This document shows positions 22,801-32,930 of a stretch of 64,000 nt of DNA, piece by piece. A model generated the notes under the pieces. That model made no database searches, had not been told where the DNA came from, and saw only the letters and a list, made by a program, of their open reading frames with translations. Position numbers and translations under genes: made by a program. The stretch is taken from assembly GCA_032622095.1 (NCBI GenBank), contig CP136063.1:122904723-122968722 (forward strand). The letters are read 5' to 3'. Source of the DNA: Siphonodentalium dalli (taxonomy: Eukaryota > Mollusca > Scaphopoda > Gadilida > Siphonodentaliidae). Every line of letters starts with the position of its first letter. The first letter of the stretch is position 1.

Positions 22801-23460
22801 CATGCTAAAATAATTACTCGATATCTTGCGAATTTACTAATATGTTCGGTCTCATATTTGCTGGTGAAAATTTCCAATGAGCAGAAACTGACCATGCGCT
22901 GGCTCTTGTGGGATCTGTGCAATTTTATTAATGAACTGATTGACAGTTTTGCTAGAAATTGACACCGACGAGAGTGAGCAGTACGTAGGCTTAGCGAGTT
23001 TTGAGAATCCGTGACCAATTGTTTGATTGAGACGATCCTGGGTATTGGGGTATATAAGATAATTACCTGCTGTTCTCAGAGATATTCATGAGTTGAGAAA
23101 AACTTCGCGCGCGCATAACACCTCCGCCTACCAGCGTCGGTGTCATCAGCACGTGCTCAAGTCCTTCCAACTCACGAATTCCTCGAGACCTGTATATGTA
23201 ACGATTACGTACCACGTGCAAAGGTATGGTACCTATATATACTATCGGGAACCGTTCGATTAATTAAAGTACCATATGCATACATATTTTATATATATTA
23301 TTGGCAACCGGTCAAATAATTAAAGTACTCTCGTGCATGCAAATGCATGTAGGAATTTCCCGGATTGGTCTGGTTCTTATATATCAAGATGTGTACAGTA
23401 CTAGTGTGTGACAATGTCAAGCTGCACACAGAAAATGCATTGGGCTAACGTTATTCTCTG
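19850..23460. other. Interior of the 7.3-kb element: repeats, no firm gene
   Basis: Holds further GGGACGTGG/poly-C copies (19850-19960, 20730-21120, 21870-22110, 22140-22660) and a 92-codon frame at 20043-20321 with CIKCSSCKPEF. That frame looks protein-like but has no recognised domain and is open for 69 codons on the other strand too. A ~55-bp near-duplicate pair lies at about 23228-23335. If one gene spans 19056-23594, this is its 4.3-kb intron. Confidence 0.4.
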
Positions 23461-23470
23461 TTTCTTTCAG

Positions 23471-23594
23471 GACTTATTTACTTGCTATCCTGTTTCTGGA
23501 TCTGGATATTTTGGGTATAAGCTACGGTACTATACAAGCGGATTCGATCAAAGTTTACGCGTCTGTCGAAACCATCAACGGCTTGGGGATATGA
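23471..23594 (+). CDS. Candidate terminal exon inside the 7.3-kb element
   Basis: A strong acceptor CTCTGTTTCTTTCAG ends at 23470. Joined in phase to 19056-19123 the frame stays open for 41 codons (TYLLAILFLDLDILGISYGT...) to TGA at 23592, giving a 63-residue product. A second frame here is also open, so the joining is a guess. Confidence 0.28.
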
Positions 23595-23599
23595 ACTGA

Positions 23600-24985
23600 C
23601 ATGTACCAGTATTCCAGCATCATGGCAGCATGGTCTATATCGTGTTGCACATCGTTATATTGTGAATATTAGTGCACGACTGACACCAGCGCGACCGACA
23701 TAACACCATGTACGACATGAATTCGTCAGTTTATGGTTATTCACTTTGATGGAAATTCTTACTTGTCCTGTGTTGTGCATTCAATCGGATGCCAACAAAA
23801 TCGGCATTCATCGGTGTATCGATAATCGGCACTGAAAGGATGATGTGTGTGCATCTTGTTGTGGCAGTTATACATCTGATACATCAGTTATTAATAACGT
23901 AATGATAACCTATGAAAATGGTAAATTCCAGATATTCAAGGAGGTGAATATAAAATGGTTTCTCTCGCGATATGATTTCTTCAGAAGAATTGTCAATCAA
24001 TGTCCTACAAAACAGTTGCTTCATACAAGCCAAGTTCATGCATACATATATGCATGAGCCATGAGTACACTGAATCCAGTTCATGACAGATCATGGAATG
24101 ATGAAAATATTATATTTCATATAATATGTTGGGTTTTGTATACATAAATTAATCTTTATGGATCCATGGGTTTAATTTCTCCCAGATAAATCATTCCAAC
24201 ATATGCAACAAGTGGCATACATATGTGCATAGATACAAATAAGCTTAGTAATTGCTCATTTCATAATATGTCAACAGATAAAATTAATTGCTGTACATGC
24301 ATGTATTGAATTTATATAATCAGAATCTACAGTATCATGGACTAATTAGAAAACGGATTGCAAAAACGCGATATTCTTTCTTATGTGACATTGTATATCA
24401 CCATGCACAGAGTTCCCTCTATATAATAGCACTGGTACGTAAATGAGCAATTACTAGGTTTAATTTAATCATATGTACTTTGAGCCGTTTCAAATTTTGC
24501 GCATCTACATCAGATCACCCTCCAGAATAATGATGTTCGAAGAAGATGTAACCTGACCAAAGTTTAAAGCCACATAATGTTTGAATATTTTGTTCCCAAC
24601 ATTATCGAGAGCACAAAATCGCAAATTAAGTTGAAATAAAGACATTTCTTTTGTATGGTAAAGGGATATATAAGCTAACAAAAATATGTAGCATTTTCGA
24701 TAACTTTATTCAGGAGACCAATAAAAAAAAAAATTCTTTAGAGTGAGTAGATGGTCAAGATTCTTAAAATCAACAACTAATGGACATGTCATTTTGTCTT
24801 TATTTAAATCGGCATACACTTTTTTTTCTATATGTTTCATTTTATTCTGGTTTCATATTTGTGAAATTGAATGTTGTTTCCAATTATAATACTTTGAAGT
24901 TGCAAACATTATGTGGGACTTTAAATTTATTGGTATGTTGTATCTCATCGGATGTTAATTTTATAAGGACGCCCTAATGTGAGGG
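23600..24985. other. No gene supported
   Basis: AT-rich sequence between the candidate terminal exon and the right subterminal array. Frames of 65-75 codons exist but none has splice context or a recognisable product. Confidence 0.35.
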
Positions 24986-25029
24986 GAATCGACCCTACGA
25001 ATGGAGCCTCGATCCGTCCCTGTCAATGC

Positions 25030-25700
25030 CCAAACACAACGTTGGCCCAACGTTGCCCAAACGTCGTATTCTTAGTGGAATTCACCGTTGATTCGACGTC
25101 GTTTCAACGTCGGGTGCCCGACGGCGCACCAACGTCGGCTCGACGTCGAACCACCGTCGAGTCGACGACGGGATCCGACGTCAAGCCGACGCCGAGCCAG
25201 CGGTAACAGCCATAGTTGGCCCAACGTTGGATTCCAACGTTGATAGAAATGACGTTGGCCCAACGTCGTATTATTAGTGGAATTCACCGTTGGTTCGACG
25301 TCGTTTCAACGTCGGTGCCCGACGGCGCACCACCGTCGGATCGACGTCGAACCACCGTCGAGTCGACGACGGGATCCGACGTCGAGCCGACGCCGAGCCA
25401 GCGGCAACAGCCATAGTTGGCCCAACGTTGGATTCCAACGTTGATAGAAATGACGTTGGCCCAACGTTGGCCCAACGTCGTATTATTAGTGGAATTCACC
25501 GTTGGTTCGATGTCGTTTCAACGTCGGGTGCCCGACGGCGCAACAACGTCGGCTCGACGTCGAACCACCGTCGAGTCGACGACGGGAGCCGACGTCGAGC
25601 CGACGCCGAGCCAGCGGCAACAGCCATAGTTGGGCCAACGTTGGATTCCAACGTTGGCCCAACGATAGAAATGACGTTGGCCCAACGTTGGCCCAACGTG
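25030..25700 (+). repeat. Right subterminal array of the 7.3-kb element
   Basis: Three ~215-bp units, each with GTTGGCCCAACGTCGTATTA, TTAGTGGAATTCACCGTTGG, a GTCGACGACGGGATCCGACG block and GCCAGCGGCAACAGCCATAG. Very CpG-rich compared with its surroundings. Frames are open in several phases purely from repetition. Confidence 0.85.
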
Positions 25701-25716
25701 GGTGTGCTATCTGGGA

Positions 25717-26090
25717 TTCTCGTGGCCATGACTATATTCTCGAGGCCACGATTTTACACAGCTATATTCTCGTGGCCACGACTTAATATTCTCGTGCCAA
25801 TTACTTTATTCTCGTGGCCACGACTTTTAAAAAATCGGATGTCACCTCCGAGGGTCCATATATAGTATATTACTTAATACACAGAGTGACCACGACTTCA
25901 TATTCTAGTGGCCACGACTATATTCTCGTGGCCACGACTTCATATTCTCGTGGCCATGACTATATTCTCGAGGCCACAATTTTATTCTCATGGCCACGAC
26001 TTTATTCTCGTGACCACAACTATATTCGCGTGGCCACGACTTCATATTCTCGTGCCAATGACTTTATTCTCGTGGCCACTTTAAAAAAAT
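25717..26090 (+). repeat. GTGGCCAC satellite array, right part
   Basis: Same unit as the left part (TATTCTCGTGGCCACGACTT). It includes the tandemly duplicated end segment with TCCATATATAGTATATTACT, seen at 25854 and 26109. Confidence 0.85.
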
Positions 26091-26199
26091 CGGATGTCAC
26101 CTCCGAGGGTCCATATATAGTATATTACTTAATACACAGAGTACATTTATATGCCATATATGTATGCATACTATCCGTATAAAGATATTTGCCAACTAT

Positions 26200-27395
26200 T
26201 TAAAGGCCCACTTAATTTTCGAATCCCCAAATCACATTATATACAACATATTCCATATTAGGCTATATGCCATTTGAAAGAGGAAGCTCCAAAACATTAT
26301 AATATCAACTTATTCGGTCGTATAAACTGTGAACATGTTGTTTTTGTCAAAGAACCGACGTGTGTTATGTGCTTAGTTTTGATCCGGTCTCTTCTGCCAG
26401 TCTAATATTCTCAATGGAAGGGGAATAAATCTATCTCTTATTTGCGATTATGATACATTCTGGGGTGAGTAACGGGTGAAATCTTGGTATGAATATGAGA
26501 AACTCTGTCACTTGGTGGACACTCCCGCTGAATAGGTTTCTGTGATAAAGTTACCCAGGTTCCTGAAATTGTGATAAAGTTACACAGGTTGGAGAGGAAT
26601 GTGATAAAGTTACCCAGGTTAATAACATCTCATGTTTAGCAACAAATTATTGATTTTTGCGATCAAAATGACGAACTACAGTACTAATATATCTTAATTT
26701 ATGCTTAATAAGGCTGAATTAGGGGTCACTCTCACCAAAAAAAGTGCTGAAGGGTACACAGGATTTTCAAAATGTGCTGAAGGGTACACAGGGTTTGAAT
26801 TGTCGTTCTAAAGGCATTCAGTTTTCGTATCTGCCATGATTTCTGTTAGAGAATAATTGTTTACGTTCCAATGAATATTAAAATGTACTGAAAACAAACT
26901 GCTAATGGGCGCCAGACTTTCATAAACACAATTTACGTAATTGTGTTCGTGCCGATCACAAATCCTGTGTACCCTTCAGCACATTTTCAAACCCTGTGTA
27001 CCCTTCAGCACTTTTTTTGGTGAGAGTGACCCCTTCAGCCTTAATAAGGGCTATTACTTGCCAAAACTGAACAATATTTCCCTCTGTCACTTTTAAATCG
27101 AGTTGATATTGTGAGATTTGCTTAACCTTGGTAACTTTATCACAATTCTCTCCAACCTGGGTAACTTTATCACAAATTTAGGAACATGCATGGTAACTTT
27201 ATCACATAAAATCGGTGAGAGTGACCTATTCAGCGACACTCTCAGCCACAGTTGTTCCGGATTCCGGTAGCATTATTATGTATAGGCCCAGATAGGCCTA
27301 CATATTTTTGGTTCCTCTTCCAAATGGTATATAATATGGAATACGATGTTGTATATAATGTGATCTGGTGATTCGAAAATTAAGTGGGCCTTTAA
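26200..27395. mobile_element. 1.2-kb TTAA-bounded foldback element
   Basis: The left end TTAAAGGCCCACTTAATTTT is the exact inverse of the right end. Arms of roughly 500 bp stay paired by landmarks: GATAAAGTTACCCAGGTT (about 26576-26640) with AACCTGGGTAACTTTATC (27157), GTGCTGAAGGGTACACAG (26741) with CTGTGTACCCTTCAGCAC (26990), and ATTCCATATTAGG with its inverse. No coding capacity seen. Confidence 0.75.
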
Positions 27396-27429
27396 TAATT
27401 GCTCAGATTATATATGCAATGAAGATGAT

Positions 27430-27500
27430 GATATGATGTGAAATTAAAGATTATTCGTCTTTGTTGAAAATCTCTTGCAAATGTGCGTCTGCCCTTTTAA
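27430..27500. repeat. Diverged copy of the intron-1 / 16.4-kb repeat
   Basis: TTGTTGAAAATCTCTTGC and the neighbouring ATGTGCGTCTGCCC align with 16438-16490. It overlaps the end of the candidate exon at 27451-27562. Confidence 0.4.
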
Positions 27501-27562
27501 TAGATAGAGGAATAGAATTTTGCCATATCATTTTCAGCTCTGGCAATACCCTGGTATCATTT
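27451..27562 (-). CDS. Candidate terminal exon, unassigned
   Basis: A minus-strand acceptor GCATATTTTTTCAG is followed by an open frame ending LSIKRADAHLQEIFNKDE and TAA. The acceptor is good, but overlap with a three-copy repeat suggests it may belong to a repeat-borne or duplicated gene fragment. No upstream partner found. Confidence 0.28.
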
Positions 27563-27899
27563 CTGAAAAAATATGCACCCGTACATTCGTACAAATTAGC
27601 CAAATAAATGTGCCAAATAGGCATATATGCTGAATATGCAGGTCTATTTTCGGGATAAACTTTTTCCTTTCTTGGATTTTCGGGTTGCATAGGCTATATG
27701 TCCTCTCAGGTCAATTACATGCACAGTACGTCAGTAGGGCCTACCGATAACGGTCGTTGGAAATTAATATACAAATCCACCGATAAATTTATACAGATAT
27801 AATCATTTTAGTAATACAAATAATATAATGTTAGTATGTGTATTTATCGGCGGATTTTGATCATAATTTCAAACAACTGCGCTCGGGGACTTTTCAGAG

Positions 27900-28330
27900 A
27901 AGTAAATTTTGTACAATGTAGAGTTCTTTCCCTGTGTACGCTTTTCCTGGGATAGCCTTATTATTGATGATGTAAGCGATCTGACAGCGATGATGGTCAC
28001 GTGACTCCCTGCAGACGGAAATTTATAATGAACAGCTGATTTATCGGTTAAGTTGCGAATTTATCTCATGCTTATGCGCATCGTTTAATCTCTTATGCAA
28101 ACTATGTTCATATAAGGTAAGATTCGTTACGGTTTGCCGATTTTATTGAATCTGCTGTTTTGTTCTGCATTCATATGATAATTCGTTCATGAATGAAATG
28201 AATTCATCTCCAGTTCTCTGTATCTGTGCACAGTGAGTGACACTGACAGTTCAGTGCAAACTGTTTTCATCTCAAAATGTAAAATTCAATTCCAGGATGG
28301 AATTAGCTTAGTCCTGTCTTCACCTAGCTA
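27900..28330 (+). promoter_or_regulatory. Promoter-like unique island with E-box (speculative)
   Basis: A non-repetitive stretch with a perfect GTCACGTGAC palindrome (27996-28005, CLEAR/USF-type), TGATGATGTAAG upstream and a donor-like ATAAG|GTAAGA near 28116. It could be the 5' non-coding exon of a gene whose intron fills the repeat-rich DNA to the right, but no downstream exon is seen. Confidence 0.2.
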
Positions 28331-28551
28331 TAGTATTAGTACCAGTACTAGTAGCCGTTGATAGAAACGTCAATCACAGGTTATTTTGTACTTGTGAATT
28401 GCTAGCCTATACGGTATATGAATTATGATACTATATTCTATAATAATATCATAATGATAATTCATAATTTCATATGTCACTATGTGACATAGATCTCTAA
28501 TCATAAAAATCAAATGGAAAGGGCCAAGGGGTTGCCGGGTGAGGAATTGGT

Positions 28552-28578
28552 GGGGGGGGGGGGGGGGGGGGGGGGGGG
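28552..28578 (+). repeat. 27-base G run
   Basis: Uninterrupted poly-G, a likely quadruplex former and a likely site of sequencing length error. Confidence 0.85.
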
Positions 28579-28579
28579 T

Positions 28580-29183
28580 AGTCATGTCATGAGACAGATG
28601 AAGCGAAAATACTGGTACTGTGGTCAGTCTAGACTAGTAGTAGGCTATACTAACCTAGGCCTATATTAAGCTACCAATTGGAAATACCGTACCAATATCG
28701 TGTTGATAGTGTTACTGAAGGCAACATGACTACATCGCAGAAATCTTGCCGCTTCAATTCATTATCCTTGGAGGTGTACGGTGTACCGGTACTATGATGT
28801 AGAAGGGGTATGAATGTGCAGTGTTGTGCGCTAAACTTGTTCAGGACTGAAACTTGAGGTCATGTATCTCTTCTGTATAACTAACATTCATAAAATGTGC
28901 TAAGGCGAAACTATATACATTTATAGTCTGAGAAAATACATGTATGACCCCCAAATCCAAAACCTTATTGATTTAAGATTAAAAAGAATCCATGTGCAAT
29001 TACTAGTATATTTCATCAGATCTATGCGAAACTATTTGGATTGATCATACTGCAGACAGAATAGTGGGTTTGCACACTCAACCATTTTATAAGTACTGCA
29101 GAAACAACCCATTCTTGTAATATCTCAACAGTGAACCTGTTACCTGTGAAATACAATGTAAATGAGGTACTTAGTCCTCTGTT

Positions 29184-29216
<33 letters not shown>

Positions 29217-29225
29217 CTGATTAAA
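28580..29225. other. No gene seen
   Basis: AT-rich unique-looking sequence ending in a (TA)n microsatellite at about 29189-29216. No supported frame. Confidence 0.35.
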
Positions 29226-29227
29226 CA

Positions 29228-29700
29228 GATTAAACAGTTTATTGAATGTAAATGAAAATTGGCTCCATAAAAAGGACATATCACGATGCATCTACATCAG
29301 GTCGCAGCATGAGAAGGGGCTTGGTATTACATGATCAAATATATCATTGCAACATGAAAAATATACTGTGAACTGTGACACGCCCCCATCCCCCTCCCCT
29401 TCCCTCCCCACACCCTTGCATACCTGTCCCCAAAATCTTTGTAATTGTCGCACACCATTGCACCACCTGTAAATATACACAGCAACTTTAATGTCAATAT
29501 AATATTAATGTAATATATTTGTATAAGGGTCCTGCCCTCATAAGCCCAGCTTTTGTGGTGTCCTGTTGTATATAAAATGTTATAATTCGATAATATCAAA
29601 TAAAACTTTTTGAATTGAAAATTGAAATATATAGATGTACATGTACTGATGTCCTTTTTATAGAGCCAATTTTCATTTACATTCAATAAACTGTTGTTGA
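29228..29700. mobile_element. Inverted repeat enclosing a LINE-like 3' tail
   Basis: Arms 29228-29290 and 29641-29700 are ~60-bp inverse copies (GTTTATTGAATGTAAATGAA and its complement). Between them, 29526-29630 (GGTCCTGCCCTCATAAGCCC, AATAAAACTTTTTGAATTGA) resembles the 3' tail of CR1-like non-LTR elements in plus orientation. Boundaries of the whole are not defined. Confidence 0.5.
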
Positions 29701-30009
29701 CTCTCAGAAGATGGGTTTGCAAACTTAGTTTAAATTTTCAATTCCGTTCAAGTTCCATGTTCAAAGTTCAAATTACCATGACCGGTTTAATTTATAACTA
29801 CATAAAGAGTACTTAAAGAGTTTATGTACCGGGTATGATTCACAACAGTAGTTAATTCCTCAAAAGACGTTTGAAAACTTTTAAACTAAAAAACAAATTA
29901 TTTAAAAAAGTTTTGTCATACCCAAAGGTGGCCGTCGATCCCATAAATAGGCATCCCAAGGATGGCGGGATATCGGGACTGCTCTCTGGCTGAAACTATG
30001 TGTAACGGG

Positions 30010-30579
30010 TACTCTCAGGTGCCAAATAATTGTGATGGCCTAATAGTGATGGGTGGGGATTTAGGCTGAAATTAATAGTGAATCTGTGATGGCAATTTAA
30101 CCCTTTACCCAAAAAAACGGCCAAATAAAGCTGCAACAGCCTAAATTATCTTGGGTCTGTCTCAATAAAACCATACAAATATGGATATCATTGGAACCGG
30201 CTCATTGACCATATTGTGATGGTTACAGTTATGCCCTGTGCCAATGCATTCTCTTATATATGCGAGTTGACCATAGGTCGCCTCGCATATATAAGAGAAT
30301 GCATTGGCCTAAAAAAAATCTTTTTTTAACACTTTTTACCATTTTTTCTTACATTCTTTAACAATTTTATAATTTTTAATGTGTTAAGCCAATGCATTCT
30401 CTTATATATGCGAGGCGACCTATGGTCGACTCGCATATATAAGAGAATGCATTGGCACAGGGCCGTTCTGTTGGGTAAAGGGTTAACTCTATGTCTCAAA
30501 GCCAATAATAGTGATCGTAAGGAATTTTCTCCAAAATTAATAATCATGCTGAGATTTATTAGGCACCTAATATAGAGTA
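30010..30579. mobile_element. AATAATAGTG MITE interrupted by a TTAA twin-hairpin element
   Basis: Outer parts 30010-30096 and 30487-30579 align with the intact copy at 41700-41886 (ACTCTCAGGTGCCAAATAAT at the left; TTAATAATCATGCTGAG near the right). The middle is a complete TTAA twin-hairpin element, so the order of insertion is clear. Confidence 0.65.
30097..30486. mobile_element. TTAA twin-hairpin element, copy 1 (390 bp)
   Basis: Family ends are TTAACCCTTTACCCAACA and TGTTGGGTAAAGGGTTAA; this copy has A-rich changes at its left end. Inside are two hairpins of about 69 bp beginning GCCAATGCATTCTCTTATAT, each the reverse complement of the other, split by an A/T-rich spacer with TTAAAGAATGTAAGAAAAAA. 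TTAA followed by CCC is characteristic of piggyBac-type ends; no transposase is present. Confidence 0.85.
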
Positions 30580-30633
30580 CTAAATCTTGTCAATGTCATT
30601 CTTGAAAGTCAAGAATTATGGTCAGACGAGGTA

Positions 30634-30772
30634 CAGGGACGCCGGAGAAGGGGGGCATGCAGGGGCATTTGCCCCCCTTGTCCTGGCCCGGGAGAGTCCA
30701 GTGGGTACTCGAAAAGTGCCCTCCTCACTGGTTTGCCCCCCTTGCCCTTCAATGGTGCTTCCGGCGTCCTTG
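30634..30772. mobile_element. Short hAT MITE with 8-bp TSD
   Basis: The target duplication ACGAGGTA is exact at 30626-30633 and 30773-30780. Ends are CAGGGACGCCGGAGAAGGGG and, inverted, CAAGGACGCCGGAAGCACC. An 8-bp duplication with CAGGG-type ends is typical of hAT elements. Related to 52722-53095. Confidence 0.85.
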
Positions 30773-30898
30773 ACGAGGTAGTAGTATTTTTAATCAGAGT
30801 TTGAAATGTACACCTGATCACATGTCACTGACAGGTCACTGCTTCTGTGTGACAAGTAGATTTTTTGCTACATAACCTGCACCTACTCTATGCTTAGT

Positions 30899-31272
30899 CA
30901 AGTCTGAGTTTAGTGCACCTGTCATTTGCAGAATGAGGTCCCAGAGTGTGCTTTAGTGACGCTATCCCACATATTGGGCTAGCATCACCAAATTCACCCT
31001 CTGGGGACCTCATTCTACATAGCCTCATCTGCTATGGACCCAAATGGTGAATATTGTGATGTACACCTATTGGGAACCTCAATTATGCGATGTGTCTTCT
31101 GCCAATTTGGGGATATAGAGAAACTAAAAAATATAAAAATAGAGCATTACAAATGATTCGGTTGTAAAAAATAATAGAATTTGATAATAAAGAAACATTC
31201 CAGAGAAGATGAGGCCTAAGCAGAATGAGGGACCTCATTCTTCAAATGACAGGCACACTAAACTCAGACTTG
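30899..31272. mobile_element. hAT-like hairpin MITE (GAATGAGG family), copy 2
   Basis: An exact 8-bp duplication TGCTTAGT flanks it (30891-30898, 31273-31280). Ends are CAAGTCTGAGTTTAGTG and its inverse, followed by the family core TCATTTGCAGAATGAGGTCC. The longer middle matches parts of the copies at 52.1, 54 and 56 kb. Confidence 0.85.
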
Positions 31273-31449
31273 TGCTTAGTCTACTTCTGCTTGGAAAGCT
31301 GGGTAAGATCTGCTTGTATCAGTTTGAGACCTATGTTAGTCCAGTCCTCGAAATTGACCAGGGCAATAAGCAATGCGGTGGCAACATGTGGAATCTAACA
31401 GGCCACAGCACTAAATTTGTCGTGAAACATTCTTTCTAATTTCGAGGGC

Positions 31450-31616
31450 CAAGCCTTGAAATAGGGTGTCGGTCATTTGCAGAATGAGGTCCCCAGAGGG
31501 TGAATTTAGTGATGCTACCCCGCATAGCTGGCTAGCATCACCAAATTCACCCTCTGGGGACCTCATTCTGCTTACACCTCATTCTGCAAATGACAGACAC
31601 CCTATTTCAAGGCTTG
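31450..31616. mobile_element. hAT-like hairpin MITE, copy 3 (167 bp)
   Basis: Ends CAAGCCTTGAAATAGGGTGT and inverse. The flanking 8-mers TCGAGGGC and TCAAGGGC differ by one CpG transition. It is a single hairpin of the core TTTGCAGAATGAGGTCCCCA. Confidence 0.85.
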
Positions 31617-32007
31617 TCAAGGGCTGGTTGTTCTGTCTGAGTTTGATATTGCCACTTTAATTCATACATCACTCATCAGTGTTATCCACCAGGTGCAGTA
31701 TTTAGATTTGAATCTATTCATCAAGGGATGACATATTGCATAATGTTCAAAACATGTACCAAGTATCTAAACAGATTTTGCCATTAATTCTAAACCTGAG
31801 CATTAGAAAGGTCTTTTCTTCATATGTATTCCCATATTATATGATAAGATGAGAGACAACCCCTACCTACAAATTACCAATCATTCATTTGTGGGGATCC
31901 TCAGCAAATATACATGTATTTAGTTCAACTAATTTGATGAACATCTGTACAAATGAAGGGCTACTCACATCATTGAGTGTCAAATGGTTAAATCTATTAA
32001 GTTGCTA

Positions 32008-32203
32008 CAGTAATGCCCTAAATAATCGACTCCTTAACCACAGCAGAATTATAGGTACAGTAACTTTTCAGGATTTAGTCGGAAATATGGCTTGTTGCCA
32101 TTCATCGGAAAGCTCTCACTGAGCCATATTTCCGACTAAATCCTGAAAAGTTACCCATAATTCTTCTGTTGTTTTTCGGAGTCGATTATTTAGGTCATTA
32201 CTG
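32008..32203. mobile_element. TA-flanked CAGTAATG palindromic MITE, copy 1
   Basis: TA|CAGTAATGCCCTAAATAATC at the left and the inverse at the right, next to TA. The body is nearly one palindrome (AGGATTTAGTCGGAAATATG and its complement). TA duplication with CAGT ends fits Tc1/mariner-type non-autonomous elements. Confidence 0.85.
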
Positions 32204-32457
32204 TACCTCCCCCTGAATGAATGAGATTCTGATGAAATAGATTCCTTAGCCTTTGGATGTATTTCCCCCCACTGTTAAATCGCGCATTACATACATACTA
32301 TCTGCATGATATATAACCATATTGACTGGCATAAAACAGATAATAAGTCTACTGTTACATCTGGCATATGTCCTGAGAGGATACCATAATCATCTGATTG
32401 ATTTGTAGTGATTATGTTGACGTTGTTTACAAGAGAAATGTGGTAGTCATAGTAATA

Positions 32458-32930
32458 TACATGTAGCATTGGATTTGGTGGGATAGAGGTAATTATTTAC
32501 GTGGGAGTCATATTAAAGTGATGTGAAACACTCCGTTTGGGTGATCATAGAAATGGAGAATAATCTTGCTCAAAGTAGTTATTTTTATGAATATTAATCC
32601 AAATTTACAACACACACGGTCAGTCTTATATTTTAATTAAATGCAATGAGTATTGATGGTGAAATCATTTGCATTTGTTTATCGGTGATAGTTGCATCCC
32701 AAATCCAGATGTAAATATTTACAATTGAGCGTAGTTCAGATGATGTTTTCAATGGAGTTGTATGGGTGATTTTTTTGAGATTTTGGGCGATGTTAGTAGA
32801 ATGCTACATTCTTCCAGTTTGCATAGCGTCTGAGTACAAATTTATCAGTTTCACGCACCCGAACAAGTCCATAATATATCTTTAACGTACATATAGCATT
32901 GGATTTGGTGGGATAGAGGTAATTATTTAG
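32458..32930. repeat. 42-bp direct repeats flanking the TTAA 370-bp MITE copy 2
   Basis: GTAGCATTGGATTTGGTGGG followed by ATAGAGGTAATTATTTA occurs at 32458-32499 and again at 32889-32930, on either side of the MITE at 32513-32885. Far longer than a TTAA duplication. Confidence 0.75.
32513..32885 (+). mobile_element. TTAA-bounded 370-bp MITE, copy 2
   Basis: TTAAAGTGATGTGAAACACT to CATAATATATCTTTAA. Many CpGs of copy 1 are TG or CA here, consistent with decay of a once-methylated element. Confidence 0.85.

Larger units (their letters stand above)
18422..25715. mobile_element. 7.3-kb DNA transposon-like element, CCCAGATAGCACAC termini
   Basis: Perfect 14-bp inverted ends (18422-18435 and 25702-25715) are flanked by AT on both sides. 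Deleting the element and one AT restores the host satellite CTTCATATTCTCG, so the insertion is precise. Both ends carry subterminal arrays built from ACGTTGGCCCAACGT, with different units on the two sides. The interior has a candidate first exon (19056-19123), a candidate second exon (23471-23594) and several decayed repeats. No transposase domain was recognised. A 2-bp AT duplication is reported for ISL2EU-type transposons (PIF/Harbinger-related); placing it there is inference. Confidence 0.7.
17291..26109. mobile_element. Satellite-filled foldback element, split by a 7.3-kb insertion
   Basis: The left end is CCGGAGGTGACATCCGATTT (about 17293). The right end is the inverse, AAATCGGATGTCACCTCCG, present twice (25834-25852 and 26088-26106) because a ~255-bp terminal segment is tandemly duplicated. 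Inside the arms the unit TTCTCGTGGCCACGACTTTA repeats (17325-17455 inverted; 17750-18420 and 25717-26090 direct). The two direct parts form one array when 18422-25715 is removed. Superfamily unknown. Confidence 0.65.

Noticed and set aside
25290-25865. 191-codon frame rich in RRR and VGPT
   Set aside because: Lies entirely in the right subterminal array of the 7.3-kb element and runs into the neighbouring satellite.
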